Shown here: in pieces, positions 9,657 through 19,661 of the stretch
How the letters are laid out: every line of letters begins with the position of its first letter
How positions within the stretch are numbered: the stretch's first letter is position 1
Origin: Prosthecobacter fusiformis
GTDB lineage: Bacteria > Verrucomicrobiota > Verrucomicrobiia > Verrucomicrobiales > Verrucomicrobiaceae
NCBI RefSeq assembly: GCF_004364345.1
Contig: NZ_SOCA01000001.1
Span: 62,001 to 126,000, forward strand
Direction: 5' to 3'
Length of the DNA: 64,000 bases
Made by a program: the position numbers and the translations under genes
The notes under the pieces: model-generated
What the model saw: the letters and a program-made list of their open reading frames with translations, nothing else
Databases searched by the model: none
What the model was told of the DNA's origin: nothing

Positions 9657-12600
9657 ATGAACACATCCACATTACCTGCAAAATCACCGGTTAACAGCCG
9701 GAGGAAAGGGCTGGCACTGGTGCTGGTGCTCACCTCCATTTCCCTCTGCATGATTCTCCTGGTGGCGCTGCTATCCACCAGCCAGACGGAGCTGACATCC
9801 ACCGCAGCCTCTGCCCGTGGAGCCTCAGCCCGCCTGTATGCAGATACTGCTGTGAGCCTCGTGATCGGCCAGATCCAGTCCGCCTCGCAGCCGGATGCGG
9901 CTACCGCAGGCATTGAGACCTGGACCTCACAGCCAGGCATGGTGCGTCAATACCAGGAAAATGGTCAGTTGCTCAAGGGTAACAAATTATACTCGGATCA
10001 AAAAATGGTGGCTACAACTGAGGCGGAAATCATCAATGATACGCCACCCGCAGACTGGGACACCCTCCCCGAGCGATATGTGGATATCAATGAACCCGTG
10101 GCCCGCCGGGATGCCAATCAACCGGGGGCACCTCCCCGCTGGTTTTACCCCATCATCGACCCTCGAGCCTATGCCAACGATCCATCCAAATCCGTCGAAG
10201 GTTTCACCTATTCCCAGTATGCCAACGGCATCTCCGGGCAGGCACTGAATGGAGTGACGCTGCCCAATGCCGATAATCCCGATGCGCAGAGGCTGCCCAT
10301 GCCTGTGGAGTGGCTGTATCAGTTGAAAGACGGCACGCTAGGTTTTCTGGATGAAGAAAACACCTTCGTGGGTCCAGCCGGGGCCGTGGCCAGCAATGAC
10401 AATCCCATCGTCTCCCGCATCGCCTTCTGGACGGATGATGAATCCTGCAAAATCAACATCAACACAGCCGCCGAAGGCACCGCCTGGGATACCCCGCGCC
10501 TGTATCATGAAAGGGATGGCGACTGGGCCAAATACCAGCCCATGTCCTATGAATACCAGCGCTATCCGGGGCACCCGGCCATGGTCTCGATGAGTTCCGT
10601 TCTCTTCCCTCATGAGAATATGAATCCGCCGAAGTCAGACACAGCGCAGTTTGAAAAATCCCTGGATTTCAAAGAGCAAATTTATGATCTCATCCCGAAG
10701 ATCCTGCCGGGAGGCTCCAGATCAGGCTCCGTCATCGTGCCAGCAGGCCGCAACTTTAGCCCGACCGATTTCAAAGAAGTGCAGCATGCCCTGGACGAGC
10801 GCCTGTTCGCCTCCGTGGATGAATTCCTTCTGCGGGCCAAGATCGGCGAAGACGGCCAGAGGCAGGAGGTGCAGCTCAATAACAGCGGTGCATGGAGCGG
10901 ACTGACCCAACCAGAAGTGTTGCAAAGACTGCGCCCTTTCCTCACCCCGCGCAGCCGTTCTCCAGAGATGAACCCCTTTGGCATGCCAAAGATCGCCATG
11001 TGGCCCCTGCACGTCATCAATAATGAACAGTACCGCAGCGTCTTTGACCGCACCATCGCCTACTGCTCCACCCTGGGCGGGAAGAACTATTACTTCACCC
11101 GCCAGAATAGCAACAGCCAGACGGAACTGAGCACGATCCTGCGGAACAGACAGTTGTTTGACTATTTGTTAGACCTTACCGCCCGGCCCATCCCAGGCTT
11201 TGCCATCAACACTGCCGCCAACTTTGAAAACAAGTATGGCGACAACCGTCAGCAGATCCTGATCGAGATCTTCGATTACATCCGCAGCACCAATCTGTAT
11301 GATGACACCATCGCTGAAGCCAGTGTGGGGGATACTCCCACCATCACCTCCCTGCCCACCGCCCGGCAGACGGCTTATGCAACGAATGGAGGTCTGGCTT
11401 CCAAAACCTTCACCCCGATGCGCATCAGCCAGGGCAGCGGTACTAACAGCAGCTTCCCCGGCCACGGGCAGGTCTTGCCCACCGTGCTGCCGAAAGGGCC
11501 TAGCGAGGTCTATCGTGGTATGGGCCGGTTCTTTACCATCAGTGAGGCTGGGTTACATTTCATCGCTACAGCCCAGGGGAATACACGGGCAGGAGGTGTA
11601 TCTGCTGCCAAGATCGTGCCTACATCTCCTCCTGCAGAAGCGAACTACACGCCACCTAGCTGGCGCGGCAATGAATGGGGAGATAGCAACAACTGGTACT
11701 CCAACTTCCCCCCCTTGAGCGAGGAGAACCAGGATCCAGCAAATGGCTTCTACATGACCAAATATCCCGCGAATCATCGGCTGGAAGAGCAAGATGGCAA
11801 TTCCCCTGATCATCCCGGTTATAACCCCATGAACTGGAACTGGACCCTCGACAAGGACACTCCCCTGGCGAACAACGTCAAGCGCATCCAGGCCACCTTC
11901 CTCCTCGAATGGTTTTGCCCCTCCGCAGGCTGGGCCATCATCAATCCAGACTTCGCCATTGAGGTGGATGCCAGCGCGCTGCGGATCGGAGGCAAGCCCA
12001 TGTTCCCTCTCAATGGCGGCAGGACTCTCATTCGGCCGTTTAAAAACATGAGCCAGGGAAACGGCATCCACCAGCGGGGTGGCACCACCTCCTACCGCGC
12101 CTTCCTTCAGGAGCGAAAACTCCCTGCTGTGGCGACAGGACTCAATGGTTATACCTCCGGCAGCATTCTCTTTGATGACACCAACATTCCCTCTGCCACC
12201 CAGGTGCCTTATTCGACAAATACAGGCCACATCAACTACTCCACCTATGCCTCCCAATCAGGGGTCCTGAAACAGTGCAATCAGTATAACCTTGTCAGTG
12301 ACTTCATTGATGTGCCCGGCGGAGACCTGGGCAAAATCTCCTTCACCGGCGGAGTGGTCACGGTGAAGATCCTCACCAATACAGCGACCCCGACAGTCCT
12401 CCAGACCTTCAATTTCAATTTCCCAACCTCTCAGTTTCCCAGCCCTCTTCTGACTACCCAAAGCACGGACACCACCTGGTCACAGAATGCAGACGGCTCC
12501 TGGGTGATCAACCAGCCCGTACCCGCCCCTTACTGGTGGGCCTTCCACTCAGATGGTGCCCTGGGTCGTGATAAAAACGGACGGATCACCCAGACTGCCG

Positions 12601-14210
12601 CAGTGCCCGCCTCACGCATGGGGGGCCGCTTTCGCTACATTGGCAATGAAATTGGCAATTACACCGGAGCCAATTCTTACAGGCGCGGAAACCTCGCCAT
12701 CCTGGACGACACCATCCAGTCCCTTGTCCTTCGGCATGGCGATCCCCGCCTAACCATGGGGCAGTATAATGTACCGGTCAGTGAGTTTGAGCGGCACCGC
12801 CTTTATGGACAGCAGCGCATGGCCCACAACATCGTCCTCCGCCACTGGAGTGAAGGTCCAGGCCTTGACCAGGGGCTGGACAAAAAGGGCTGGCGGCTCG
12901 TCAAAGATGCTGACTACTACGCCTCGTTCCTTCCAGACCACCCCTACTCTCCCGCATGCGGTGCTGGACTGCAAAAGTATGGCGACTTCGACCGAGGCAT
13001 CACCAACCAGACGGACGGTGCTTACATCAACAAACCCGACGAAGGCAACAGCTACAGCGTCATCAGCAGCAGCGACCAGGAACAACTCGTCCCTTACTTT
13101 TCCAATTCCTACAATTCCTGGACTGGCGGGTCATCCTACTTTTCCCCTAACCGCCAAGTAGCCTCTCCCGGCATGTTTGGCTCCCTTCCCACGGGCATTC
13201 ACAATGCCGGTGCAAGTCCCGCAGGCAAAAGGCGTGAGCCCTGGCGCACCCTCCTTTTCCGTCCACAGACTTGGAGCACCAAACGCGGCCAGCAGTTCCA
13301 CATTGGCGCACCGCAGGCGCTCAAAGGTTATGGCGTTGCCGCCGCAGGACTGCCCATCCAGGGCGTCAATCCTCCGGACTACCTTTTCATGGACTTCTTC
13401 TGGATGCCCATCGTGGAGCCTTATGCCATCAGCTCACCCGGCTCCACCGCAGGTAAGATCAACATGAACTACCAGATGGCCCCCTTCCGCCACATCCGGC
13501 GCACCACGGGGCTGCATGCGCTGATGAAAAGTGAGATCCTTACTGCTGTCTCCCATGCCGATGCCAACGTCTATCTGCGCCGCCCTACCGGAGCCCCCAA
13601 AGGTGCCGAGGAGAGTTGGTTTTGGAAAGAGGACACGAGCGCCAGCGGCAAGAAATTCTGGCATCGACAGATCGATACCGAAGCCACGCTGAAGCTTTTT
13701 GACGAACGTTTTAAGAATGGCTTCGCCTTCATCTCCCCAGCCCAGATTTGTGAAATGTATCTGCTGCCCAAGCGGACAGATCCATCGGATACCCTCGTGC
13801 CTAACCAGTGGCCGGACCAGATCGCCAACCTTCTCAAGGCCACCTCCGCAGACAGCATTCTCAAATTTTGGGAAGAGCATGCCATCACTGCTGAAAACTT
13901 GAAGGAGCGTCCTTATACCAACCTGTATCCGCGCCTCACCACACGGTCTAACACCTACCAAGTCTTCGTCCGTACCCAGGTCATCCGCAAAGCACGCTCC
14001 TCCGACCCCACCAAGTTCGAAACTGGCAAAGACCAGATTGGTGCTGAGTATCGCGGGTCCGCAGTGATCGAGCGTTACCTGGATCAAAACGACCCACAGC
14101 TCCTGCCTGCCAGCGGCTTGGACTTTGCCGTGGGAAACATGACCACCAAGCCACATCTCGATGAGCTCCACAGGTTCCGCGTCATCGCTCAAACCCGTTT
14201 TGACCCTTGA
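9657..14210 (+). CDS. Verru_Chthon cassette protein A
   Basis: This 1,517-residue protein begins with a basic segment and then GLALVLVLTS plus a long hydrophobic helix (residues about 18-41). That is a type IV pilin-like N-terminus without the usual Glu at +5, as in GspK/PulK-type pseudopilins. The rest is a large extracytoplasmic region that I can match only to the Verru_Chthon cassette protein A family, recognised from memory by length, N-terminus and gene order. It starts 28 bases after the beta-strand-repeat gene and 26 bases before cassette gene B, so co-transcription is likely. Its proposed role in assembly or export of the upstream surface protein is inference. An internal segment (residues about 260-275, WTDDESCKININTAA) resembles the N-I-N-T-A motif of GspK-like helix-hairpin domains, which supports the pseudopilin reading. 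Confidence 0.88.
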   Translation: MNTSTLPAKSPVNSRRKGLALVLVLTSISLCMILLVALLSTSQTELTSTAASARGASARLYADTAVSLVIGQIQSASQPDAATAGIETWTSQPGMVRQYQENGQLLKGNKLYSDQKMVATTEAEIINDTPPADWDTLPERYVDINEPVARRDANQPGAPPRWFYPIIDPRAYANDPSKSVEGFTYSQYANGISGQALNGVTLPNADNPDAQRLPMPVEWLYQLKDGTLGFLDEENTFVGPAGAVASNDNPIVSRIAFWTDDESCKININTAAEGTAWDTPRLYHERDGDWAKYQPMSYEYQRYPGHPAMVSMSSVLFPHENMNPPKSDTAQFEKSLDFKEQIYDLIPKILPGGSRSGSVIVPAGRNFSPTDFKEVQHALDERLFASVDEFLLRAKIGEDGQRQEVQLNNSGAWSGLTQPEVLQRLRPFLTPRSRSPEMNPFGMPKIAMWPLHVINNEQYRSVFDRTIAYCSTLGGKNYYFTRQNSNSQTELSTILRNRQLFDYLLDLTARPIPGFAINTAANFENKYGDNRQQILIEIFDYIRSTNLYDDTIAEASVGDTPTITSLPTARQTAYATNGGLASKTFTPMRISQGSGTNSSFPGHGQVLPTVLPKGPSEVYRGMGRFFTISEAGLHFIATAQGNTRAGGVSAAKIVPTSPPAEANYTPPSWRGNEWGDSNNWYSNFPPLSEENQDPANGFYMTKYPANHRLEEQDGNSPDHPGYNPMNWNWTLDKDTPLANNVKRIQATFLLEWFCPSAGWAIINPDFAIEVDASALRIGGKPMFPLNGGRTLIRPFKNMSQGNGIHQRGGTTSYRAFLQERKLPAVATGLNGYTSGSILFDDTNIPSATQVPYSTNTGHINYSTYASQSGVLKQCNQYNLVSDFIDVPGGDLGKISFTGGVVTVKILTNTATPTVLQTFNFNFPTSQFPSPLLTTQSTDTTWSQNADGSWVINQPVPAPYWWAFHSDGALGRDKNGRITQTAAVPASRMGGRFRYIGNEIGNYTGANSYRRGNLAILDDTIQSLVLRHGDPRLTMGQYNVPVSEFERHRLYGQQRMAHNIVLRHWSEGPGLDQGLDKKGWRLVKDADYYASFLPDHPYSPACGAGLQKYGDFDRGITNQTDGAYINKPDEGNSYSVISSSDQEQLVPYFSNSYNSWTGGSSYFSPNRQVASPGMFGSLPTGIHNAGASPAGKRREPWRTLLFRPQTWSTKRGQQFHIGAPQALKGYGVAAAGLPIQGVNPPDYLFMDFFWMPIVEPYAISSPGSTAGKINMNYQMAPFRHIRRTTGLHALMKSEILTAVSHADANVYLRRPTGAPKGAEESWFWKEDTSASGKKFWHRQIDTEATLKLFDERFKNGFAFISPAQICEMYLLPKRTDPSDTLVPNQWPDQIANLLKATSADSILKFWEEHAITAENLKERPYTNLYPRLTTRSNTYQVFVRTQVIRKARSSDPTKFETGKDQIGAEYRGSAVIERYLDQNDPQLLPASGLDFAVGNMTTKPHLDELHRFRVIAQTRFDP

Positions 14211-14236
14211 TCTAAAAACCTCAAAAACCACATCCC

Positions 14237-14767
14237 ATGAAAATCACCCACCCGCAGCAGCACGCGCCTTGCACCTCCCCCTTACCTCCAGGCTTTTCCC
14301 TGGTTGAGGTCATGATGTCCATGGCCATCGCCTCATTGGGCTTCATCACCATGCTCGGTCTTCTGCCCCATGGGTTGGAGCTCTCCCGCAATGCAGCCTC
14401 CATTTCAGCCGAATCCAGGATCAATCAAAAGCTCGCCGGTGAGTTGCAAACAGCCACCTGGGAAGACCTTAACTGGGAAGGCTACGGCCCCACCCGTTAC
14501 TTCAATGACCAGGGCATTGAGCTCAATGCAGACGAGGTCACTGCGGAAGGGGCCGACAGTTTCAGCCTCAGCTATGTAGCCTCCGTCCAGATGCCGGCTG
14601 AACCAATGGACCTCGTCCTGCCTGCCAACAATCCTAATCGCCCGGCGGAGACTTATCTGCGCCGCCTGCGCATCTGCATCGCTCCCACTTCCAACCCGGA
14701 CTTCGACTTCCAATCCGCACCCGATCGCCGCGTGACCAGCTACACGGCCATCATTGCCAAAAACTGA
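14237..14767 (+). CDS. Verru_Chthon cassette protein B (prepilin-like)
   Basis: This 176-residue protein has a canonical type IV prepilin leader. Cleavage is expected after G19, before FSLVEVMMSMAIA, with Glu at +5 of the mature protein and a hydrophobic helix up to about residue 45. After processing by a prepilin peptidase it would sit in the inner membrane or a pseudopilus. The short globular C-terminal part is typical of minor pseudopilins such as GspI, although the best family assignment is Verru_Chthon cassette protein B by position and size. It lies 26 bases after protein A and 29 bases before protein C. No prepilin peptidase is encoded in the window, so it must be supplied elsewhere. 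Confidence 0.88.
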   Translation: MKITHPQQHAPCTSPLPPGFSLVEVMMSMAIASLGFITMLGLLPHGLELSRNAASISAESRINQKLAGELQTATWEDLNWEGYGPTRYFNDQGIELNADEVTAEGADSFSLSYVASVQMPAEPMDLVLPANNPNRPAETYLRRLRICIAPTSNPDFDFQSAPDRRVTSYTAIIAKN

Positions 14768-14796
14768 AGCACGGGCATCGAAACCCCACCTCCCCC

Positions 14797-15876
14797 ATGA
14801 AACCTGATCCCCGCTTAATTCCCCGCATCCGCCGCATTGGCTTCTCCCTGGTGGAGCTTCTTGTCTCCATGACGGTGCTCAGCATGATCATGCTCATGTC
14901 CGCCCGTTTCATCGGCCAGATGCAGGAAACCTGGTCTGCCAGCAATGCACGCCTGGAACAGTTTCGCGAGGCACGCGGTGCCTTTGAAATCATCACTCAG
15001 TCCCTGCGCCAGGCCACGCTGAACACTTATCTCACCTATGAATACAACACCGGTGACTCCCCCACGGTGCCCACCTCCCGGGAGGAGGCTCCTCTCAAAT
15101 ACATCCGTCATTCAGAGTTGCAGTTCATCAATGGCAGTGCGGCAGAACTCCTCGGCGAGGATTCACCTGAATTCGTGAAAAACCACGCCGTCTTTTTTCA
15201 GGCCCCCATGGGGGTCAGCTCACGGACAGGATACGAAGGCCTGCAGCGCCTCCTTTGCGGACGCGGTTATTTCATCCACTATGGCAATGACGATGCTTAC
15301 CGGCCCAAGCATGTGCAGACCAGCCGCACACGTTTCCGCCTCTGGGAATACCGGCCAACTTCGGAATTCAATGAAGTCTATTCCGTCACTCCTGGAGAAT
15401 GGTTCGCCAAAGCAGCGGATCAAATCATCCAGCCAGGCGAATCGGTCAACACGCCATCCCACTCACGGCCTGTAGCTGAAAACATCGTCGCTCTCATCAT
15501 CTCCCCGCAGATCACCGATCAGTCGGCCAGAGCGCAAGAAAGAGATGCCACCTGGATCGCTCCTGCCTATGCCTATGACTCCACAGCCATCGTCGGCGCC
15601 ACGCTCAACAGCCCTCAAGGCACCCAGCATATGCTCCCGCCTGTCGTTGTTGTCACCCTCGTCGCCATCGATGAAGCCTCAGCGGCGCGTCTTCAAAGCC
15701 TCCAGCCCGAAGGCGTGCCAGACCTCCTCCCCGACGATGCTTTTACAGAGACAGGCAATTTCACTCAGGACCTCGCCGCTCTGGAGCAAAACCTGCGCGA
15801 TAGAAAATTAAACTATCGGGTCTTTTCCACAGCCGTGCCCATGCGCAATTCCAAATGGAATCAGCTCTACCAGTAA
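14797..15876 (+). CDS. Verru_Chthon cassette protein C (prepilin-like)
   Basis: This 359-residue protein has a prepilin N-terminus: basic leader, predicted cleavage after G15, then FSLVELLVSMTVLSMI with Glu at +5. The segment that follows (RFIGQMQETWSASNARLEQF) continues as an amphipathic helix, as in GspJ-type pseudopilins. The mature globular part is larger than in cassette B and D. The third place in the four-gene cassette and the size support Verru_Chthon protein C. It probably works with the other three cassette members as an inner-membrane or periplasmic assembly. That role is inferred from pseudopilin similarity and has not been shown. Confidence 0.87.
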   Translation: MKPDPRLIPRIRRIGFSLVELLVSMTVLSMIMLMSARFIGQMQETWSASNARLEQFREARGAFEIITQSLRQATLNTYLTYEYNTGDSPTVPTSREEAPLKYIRHSELQFINGSAAELLGEDSPEFVKNHAVFFQAPMGVSSRTGYEGLQRLLCGRGYFIHYGNDDAYRPKHVQTSRTRFRLWEYRPTSEFNEVYSVTPGEWFAKAADQIIQPGESVNTPSHSRPVAENIVALIISPQITDQSARAQERDATWIAPAYAYDSTAIVGATLNSPQGTQHMLPPVVVVTLVAIDEASAARLQSLQPEGVPDLLPDDAFTETGNFTQDLAALEQNLRDRKLNYRVFSTAVPMRNSKWNQLYQ

Positions 15877-15888
15877 ACCCCGAACATC

Positions 15889-16521
15889 ATGAAAAACCTT
15901 TCTCCTCATTCTTTTGGCAGGGTATTGCGCCCGGCGTTTTCATTGATTGAAATTATCGTCGTCGTCATGATCATCGCCATCCTCATGGCCCTCATGACGC
16001 CTCCTCTGCTCAGTGTTATGGAGGGCAATCGTCTCACACAAAGTGGCCAGGGCCTGCTCTTCCGTGTCTCCATGGCCCAGCAGATGGCCCTCACGGACAA
16101 CCGACCTGTCGAACTGCGCTTTTTCCACTATGCGGATGACAACGGTTTTGAAGGCTACCACGCCACGCAAATCTATTTTTATGATGAAGCCAGCAATGAC
16201 CAGGAGCCTATCGAAAGCCCCCTTTATTTCAGTCAGGGAATCATGATTCCAGACAGCCCAGTTTCACCCCTCCTCTCAGGACTCACTGAAGATGCTCCTG
16301 CTGCCGAAAAGGAACCTTTCAAATCCATGGGAGCCAAATATCAGCGCATCATCTTTTACCCCAATGGCTCCACCAGCATCAATGCACCCCTGCGCGATGC
16401 TTACCTGACCCTTTGCGCCGTGCGCACGGATACCAGTGATGCATCCGTGCCTCCTATCAATTATTACACCATTCAGATTGATCCCGTCAACGGCAGCACC
16501 AAAAGCTACCGCCCGAACTGA
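15889..16521 (+). CDS. Verru_Chthon cassette protein D (prepilin-like)
   Basis: This 210-residue protein has a pilin-like N-terminus, AFSLIEIIVVVMIIAILMAL. The residue before the cleavage point is Ala16 instead of the usual Gly, and Glu is at +5. Downstream, LLFRVSMAQQMALTDNRPVE resembles the region of GspH/FimT pseudopilins in which an alpha-helix is followed by a V-x-L-x-F beta strand. It is the last gene of the cassette, 12 bases after protein C. Its stop codon lies only 18 bases from the stop of the convergent sulfatase gene, and no clear terminator hairpin is visible between them. Confidence 0.87.
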   Translation: MKNLSPHSFGRVLRPAFSLIEIIVVVMIIAILMALMTPPLLSVMEGNRLTQSGQGLLFRVSMAQQMALTDNRPVELRFFHYADDNGFEGYHATQIYFYDEASNDQEPIESPLYFSQGIMIPDSPVSPLLSGLTEDAPAAEKEPFKSMGAKYQRIIFYPNGSTSINAPLRDAYLTLCAVRTDTSDASVPPINYYTIQIDPVNGSTKSYRPN

Positions 16522-16539
16522 ACCAAATCCTGGCGCAGT

Positions 16540-18087
16540 TCATTTCCCCTCCTTCGCCCATTGCTTCATCAGTGCGATGTTACGCTCAATTTCTGCACCG
16601 CCCTTCTTGCGATAGTCCACCATGTCGCTGTCATACATCGCTTCAGATTCTGGCCCCGCATCCTTCGTCTCCGTCATCCACTGGTCCAGCTTTGCCCGGT
16701 GGCTTTCCAACACTTCACGATAGTCTGGATTTGCCGCCAAATTTGTCACCTGCCAGCGATCATTCACATACTCATACAGCTCCTCAGCCTGCCGCTTCGG
16801 ACTAAACAACAGTTCTTCAGAGACTGATGGAAGCGTCCCCGCCTCATGCGCAGCACGCAGCACCCTCACGATGTCCTTGCCATCCTTGTAAGCATTCGGC
16901 TGTAAATGCGGCCGCTCTGGATAAAAATTACGGATGTATAAAAACTTGTCGGTGCGCACACTGCGGATGCGTTCCACCGTTTCATCACAGCGGTCTCTAG
17001 CGGCATACACCGCCTCACGCGCTTTATAATCCTTCGCCAGCACATCGCGCCCCTGCATCACCTCAGGCACTGGCAGGCCTGCCGCAGCCAAGGATAAAGG
17101 AGCCATATCAATCTGCTGGATCATATCCTCGCGCACCGTTCCTGGGACTATCCCTGGGCCACGTACCACAAAGGGAATACGGGAGCCTTCATCATAAAGA
17201 AACTGCTTCCCCCGTGCATGGCTGATGCCGTGATCCGTCATGAAAATGATCAGCGTATTCTCCAGCAGCCACTCTGCCTCCAGACGTGCTAGCACCTTCC
17301 CCACATGCTTGTCCGTCAGCTTAACCGCATCCAGATACGCCGCCCAATCTTCCAGCAGCACCGGATCACGCGGGTAGTAGGGTGGCAGGGTCACTTTTTG
17401 CGGATCGGTAGCTTCACCAAATTCTGCCTTGGCCCTTTCAGCCAGTGCACGTGCATTCCGGGAATCACCACCCCTCAGCTTTCCACCAGGTAATTGCACC
17501 TGCATGAAAAACGGCTGGTCCTTGCCACGCCCAGCCCAGTCATGGCTGTCATACATCGCGGGATCCCATTCAAAATTATAGTCCGTCTTGCCCAACCGAC
17601 TTTCAGGCGGATTCCCGGCCAACTTCGCCCGCTTTGCCGCCTTCTTGCCCTTCGGCAGGCCGAAGGGAAGCCCCCGCGCATCCAGATCCGGAAGCCCACT
17701 GCCAATGCAGGTATAGTATCCACCTTTCTGAAACAGAACAGGCACTGGCTCTACACCTTCCGGCAAGTGAATTTTCAGCTCTCCCCGCCCACTCCGGTGA
17801 TGATGCGCCCCTATCGTCGTCTGATACATCCCCGTGATCATCGCCGAGCGGCAGGTAGAGCACACCGGTGCCGTCACCTGGGCCCGAGTAAACTTCATTC
17901 CTTCTTTCACCAGCCGGTCCACATTTGGCGTATTGATCGTCGTTTCCCCATAGCTGGAAAAATGGGCCGACATGTCATCCACGACAAACCATAGAATGTT
18001 AGGCCGCTCAGCCCCCTGCATGCACGGCGTCATCATCATGGCAGCACATGCCACGATACAGTTAACGAAGGATAGGATGGATCTCAT
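16540..18087 (-). CDS. secreted sulfatase with atypical CSTCR active-site motif
   Basis: This 515-residue sulfatase is the last gene of the minus-strand operon. It has an N-terminal signal peptide, the metal-binding pair D37/D38 (VVDDMS), and an active-site segment [14 protein letters not shown] in which C76 would become formylglycine. The usual motif is C-x-P/A-x-R, but here the third position is Thr. A second metal site (FMTDHG, around residue 283) is of the Asp-His type. It hydrolyses sulfate esters, probably on a polysaccharide in the periplasm or outside the cell; the substrate is unknown. The start codon overlaps the stop of the upstream sulfatase by four bases (ATGA). The unusual motif might affect conversion by the formylglycine-generating enzyme, or may simply be a subfamily trait. 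Confidence 0.92.
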   Translation of the reverse strand: MRSILSFVNCIVACAAMMMTPCMQGAERPNILWFVVDDMSAHFSSYGETTINTPNVDRLVKEGMKFTRAQVTAPVCSTCRSAMITGMYQTTIGAHHHRSGRGELKIHLPEGVEPVPVLFQKGGYYTCIGSGLPDLDARGLPFGLPKGKKAAKRAKLAGNPPESRLGKTDYNFEWDPAMYDSHDWAGRGKDQPFFMQVQLPGGKLRGGDSRNARALAERAKAEFGEATDPQKVTLPPYYPRDPVLLEDWAAYLDAVKLTDKHVGKVLARLEAEWLLENTLIIFMTDHGISHARGKQFLYDEGSRIPFVVRGPGIVPGTVREDMIQQIDMAPLSLAAAGLPVPEVMQGRDVLAKDYKAREAVYAARDRCDETVERIRSVRTDKFLYIRNFYPERPHLQPNAYKDGKDIVRVLRAAHEAGTLPSVSEELLFSPKRQAEELYEYVNDRWQVTNLAANPDYREVLESHRAKLDQWMTETKDAGPESEAMYDSDMVDYRKKGGAEIERNIALMKQWAKEGK

Positions 18088-19661
18088 GGTTGTTGGACAG
18101 GTTCCTTTTCAAAATCAGTTTCATTCACCCAACCCGCATTGGGCTTCTCACCCTTCATAAATTTCTCGTAAAACCCTTCACCGTTTGTGGGCTTGTATTC
18201 GTCGAAGATCTTCCCCTGCCCCATCATGCGCGGGTCACCCTGCGCTTTCATCGCATCCTCCATCCTTGTGCGCAGGCTTTTGATCTTCTCTTCATGCACA
18301 GACTCTCCTGCCAAATTATAAACACAGTCCGCATCCACGCTCAGATCATAAAACTCTTCAGCCGCACGGATGCCAAAGTTCAGCTTCCAGTATTTGTCGT
18401 TCCGGTCCTTCCGCCCCATCTCCAAGATCAATGATTTGGTCGGACTGCCATCCGTGTCCAGATAGCCTGTCTCCGGATTACCCGCTGGCCAACGTGTCGG
18501 CTCATAGTTCTTCAGATACAGATGCGTCGCCGTGACGATGCCCCGGATGGGATATCCCCAGTCATGCGGCCTGCCCACATCCGTGCGCTCTTTGCCGATC
18601 AGCACATGATCCCGCTCCGCCAGCACCTGGCCCGCCTTTTCACTCTCCAGGATCGGCCTCCAGCTTTTTCCCGTGATCGCCAGCATCCCACTGTCTTTCT
18701 CCGCGATGCCCGCATAGTCCAGCATCGTTGCTGCGATGTCTGTGAAATCCACAAAGTCATCAATCACCCGTCCACTCTTTTTCATACCGCCAGGAAACCG
18801 GATCGCCAGCGGGATATGATTAGAGTCATGATAAGCATAACCCTTCACCCGGGGGAATGGCATACCATGGTCGCTGGTTACAATGATCAGCGTATTGTCC
18901 AGTTCCCCGCGTTTCTCCAACTCCGCAATCATCCGCGTCAAATGAGTGTCCATATGCTCCACTTCATAGGCATAGTCTAACATATCATGCCGTACGATTT
19001 CATCATCCGGCCAGTAGGCAGGCACGCGGTCGATGTCGCTTAGCTTCTTGCCACCTTTTTCCACACCCGTCTTGAATTCGTATCCGCGATGCGGCTCCGT
19101 GCTTCCATACCAGAAACACCAGGGCTTACCCTCCTCTTTCTCCTCAAGGAAATCAGTAAAATTCGCCGCATAATCATTGTTGCCCATCGCCGTCGTGGGT
19201 GGTTTCGCTTTGCGTTTGTTATAGGGTTTGCCCGTGATCTGGCGCGGTTTTCCATCCGCATCATTGGCGATCCCCGGCCCCCATCCCTTTCCTGTGATGC
19301 CCATGTGCCAGCCCTTGGCCATCAGCACCTCCGGCCAGCTTTTGAGCTTTGGGGGAAAGACCGCCATATGGTTCCCCGCCTCTTCATTCTGCCACAGATG
19401 ACGCCCCGTCAGCACGATCGCCCGGGATGGTGCGCACTTCGCCATCGGCGTATATGCATTCTTGAAAATCACCCCCTCTTTGGCGATCCGGTCAAACCCC
19501 GGCGTCTTCACCCACTTCGTGCCATAGGCCCCCGCATGCGGCCCCCAGTCATCGGCGATGGCAAATAGAATGTTAGGCCGCTTTGCCTCTGCTGCGGCTG
19601 CATTCAGCACGCCACAGGCTATGATTAAAAGAGTAAATATCCGTTTCATCAAAGTCCTCAT
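18084..19661 (-). CDS. secreted sulfatase (CAPSR type)
   Basis: This type I sulfatase of 525 residues has a signal peptide ([16 protein letters not shown]), the metal pair D37/D38 in IADDWG, and the canonical maturation motif CAPSR with C76 as the formylglycine precursor. A late TSDHG motif supplies the second metal site with His instead of Asn, as in the neighbouring genes at 16540 and 22713. The first Met overlaps the previous gene's stop by four bases; a second Met four codons in is a possible alternative. The C-terminal part contains [17 protein letters not shown], the usual late domain of arylsulfatase-like enzymes. It probably removes sulfate from a complex carbohydrate together with its neighbours. 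The exact sulfatase subfamily cannot be assigned by eye. Confidence 0.94.
   Translation of the reverse strand: MRTLMKRIFTLLIIACGVLNAAAAEAKRPNILFAIADDWGPHAGAYGTKWVKTPGFDRIAKEGVIFKNAYTPMAKCAPSRAIVLTGRHLWQNEEAGNHMAVFPPKLKSWPEVLMAKGWHMGITGKGWGPGIANDADGKPRQITGKPYNKRKAKPPTTAMGNNDYAANFTDFLEEKEEGKPWCFWYGSTEPHRGYEFKTGVEKGGKKLSDIDRVPAYWPDDEIVRHDMLDYAYEVEHMDTHLTRMIAELEKRGELDNTLIIVTSDHGMPFPRVKGYAYHDSNHIPLAIRFPGGMKKSGRVIDDFVDFTDIAATMLDYAGIAEKDSGMLAITGKSWRPILESEKAGQVLAERDHVLIGKERTDVGRPHDWGYPIRGIVTATHLYLKNYEPTRWPAGNPETGYLDTDGSPTKSLILEMGRKDRNDKYWKLNFGIRAAEEFYDLSVDADCVYNLAGESVHEEKIKSLRTRMEDAMKAQGDPRMMGQGKIFDEYKPTNGEGFYEKFMKGEKPNAGWVNETDFEKEPVQQP

Noticed and set aside
13434-14231. A 265-codon minus-strand open frame overlapping cassette protein A
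   Set aside because: It has no recognisable domain and lies fully within a conserved cassette gene on the other strand.
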